A stretch of DNA of 64,000 bases from Paragonimus skrjabini miyazakii (lineage: Eukaryota > Platyhelminthes > Trematoda > Plagiorchiida > Troglotrematidae). The notes under the pieces were generated by a model. It did no database searches, was not told where the DNA came from, and saw only the letters and a list, made by a program, of their open reading frames with translations. The translations under genes were made by a program, and so were the position numbers. The stretch is from NCBI GenBank assembly GCA_014338405.1, contig JTDE01001013.1, positions 42,683 to 106,682 on the forward strand, given 5' to 3'. Positions 62,343 to 64,000 of the stretch are shown here, piece by piece (position 1 is the first letter of the stretch; every line of letters starts with the position of its first letter).

Positions 62343-64000
62343 TGAAAACGAGAATTTACATATTTTTGTTTTTTTACACTGTGGAATTAGACGGGTATAA
62401 CCAATGAGAAGATTATGATGATGCGTATTTGAAAAATGTAAAATCTACAAACGGATATGGGTGCGCAAAGATTTAGGACGATTTAATGTCCCTATAGGCA
62501 AATATTTATAAGTATGAACTATCACAGATTGCTTACCGGTTACCGTAGTCAACTTATTTATACATACTTACAAGACTGGGCGAAAGTGTAGTCGTTTAAT
62601 TAGACAGCTACTTACATATAGGATGAAATAGGCAGTTGACCATTCTAGCTCAAAAGTTGTACCTACTTTTGACCATTAAACTTATTTATGTCGTTTATCA
62701 AAAATATTGCTAGTTCATTCATTTGTGCAGAAGTTTTCATATGCTGTGTGGGCGTTAAGTGAACTAACAAAGGAATCACCGAGTTTTTCCTCAGAAAACT
62801 TTCACACAAGGCTTTTAGCGCACCCAACCAACCAGTAAGTGGTGTATCATCTGTTCAAAAACATAGCTGCTTACAGAAGCCTACGAAGTGCAATCAAACG
62901 GGTGTTGAGCAAATGAGAGCGGAATGTATATGGATAAGTAATTCTGGATCTATTTTCTATGTGTATAGACAAAATGAATTTTGCAATATGAATCCATCCC
63001 AAGGGGGACTGTGTGTTCTTTTCTGCGGCTCGTAAACTTTTGCATTAAGCAATAAAGTCAGTTTCAATGTTTTTTTGTAAATATTTGTTGTGACTAGCGT
63101 CACTCAGTCTTCACCTAGAGGATATTTAGTATATCCCCTGGTCTCTTGTTCAAGAAAGTTCAGAGTGGGACGGCTTTCAGTTAAAGTCATCCTCCTGTGT
63201 TTCATTGATTTTCACACCAGGTTTGTTTTTGTGTGAACATCATAGTACTAAATACAATGCATCTCCTGAACAATTTTTAATCCAGTAGAGAAAGTCTTGG
63301 GTAGATTAATGTGGAGTGTTACAAAATTCAATATAATAGTTTTATTACTTAGACTGTTCGTCAGAATTTGTTAGAAGATCATTCCAGCTATACTAATCTA
63401 GTTCCATCTAGCCCGGTAATCAGACAAGATCACTAGAACCTTTGCAAGCGTTTTGTGAAAATGCAATACAACGGGCTGTAGCAAATAGTCTGTTTCTTAT
63501 GATTAATACTATCATAACCTAGACAATATAGTCGTTAACACTGAACAATCAATAACCAATAAACCAGGGGGACAGGCGGTTGCAATCACGTCAGTTTATT
63601 GAAAATCATTAAGGTTTACTAGCTGCTCAGTTGCCGAACGTTAATAGTCAAAGTTCTAGTGTAATTTACAAATTGACCTCGTCACTAGCCTAATGCGATG
63701 AATATTGAATAGTTGGTAGGTTAATATGTAGCCATTTTACTCTAGTCTGTACGAGATAGACAGCAAATTGTCATTTTTCTGTATATGTACCAACAGCACA
63801 CGTTTTCATTGCCAGCTCGTACCACATTTCAAATATTGTTCATTGTGTTTTTGTTGAGGTTGTTACCTCTAGTGATGCTTACGTGAACTTTTCTGGTTTC
63901 CTGATATGACATTATCTATCCTCTACGAATGTCATAGCCAATTAGGCAAACTTTAGTTTGCGCACATTGTGCCACTGATGGGCGATATTCATCTACTCAG
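62343..64000. other. No gene recognised
   Basis: AT-rich end of the window; no supported ORF, RNA or repeat. Confidence 0.6.

Overview
The window looks like nuclear DNA of a flatworm, most likely a digenean fluke. The evidence is one multi-exon animal gene with very long introns, several decayed Penelope-like retroelements with GIY-YIG endonuclease domains, CR1-like and RTE-like LINE remnants, and a tRNA-headed, hammerhead-ribozyme-bearing short repeat resembling the schistosome Sm-alpha elements. I cannot name the genus. There are no prokaryotic operons, CRISPR arrays or rRNA genes. Nearly all open reading frames in the window are chance ORFs or fragments of dead retroelements.

The only gene identified with confidence is an SLC1-family excitatory amino acid (glutamate/aspartate) transporter on the minus strand. 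Seven coding exons were placed base by base from splice sites and reading phase: 34277-34067, 33562-33349, 31166-31076, 23502-23427, 22986-22860, 6680-6420 and 5323-5156. They encode about 382 residues, from TM1 through the NMDGT sodium-binding motif of TM7. The N-terminal exon or exons lie upstream at higher coordinates and were not found. The C-terminal exon or exons (HP2, TM8) lie beyond base 1. Introns are 504, 2182, 7573, 440, 16179 and 1096 bp, plus a terminal one of more than 5 kb.

The introns and upstream flank are retroelement graveyards. Minus-strand remnants, co-oriented with the transporter, are a CR1-like reverse transcriptase (150-1490) and three Penelope-like elements (10660-11920, 20130-21520, 25440-27050). 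Plus-strand remnants are an RTE-like tail (16610-17115), Penelope endonuclease ends (5890-6135, 56380-56930) and a short Penelope 3' scrap (16085-16155).

The most interesting component is a repeat of about 425 bp with a leader, a tRNA-like Pol III promoter head, a type I hammerhead ribozyme and a conserved tail. It occurs at 7587-8250, 41552-42046, 54590-55091, 59880-60305, 61098-61619 and 62011-62215, with older fragments elsewhere. Two loci preserve direct tandem joins (periods 429 and 422 bp) and three preserve inverted joins. At least four hammerheads keep the full catalytic core and GUC cleavage site, and stem II shows a compensatory base change between copies. A second, unrelated tRNA-like family is present at 40991-41068 and 57933-58004. 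From 34.3 to 64 kb no gene could be established; a possible plus-strand exon at 39231-39374 is the only candidate.
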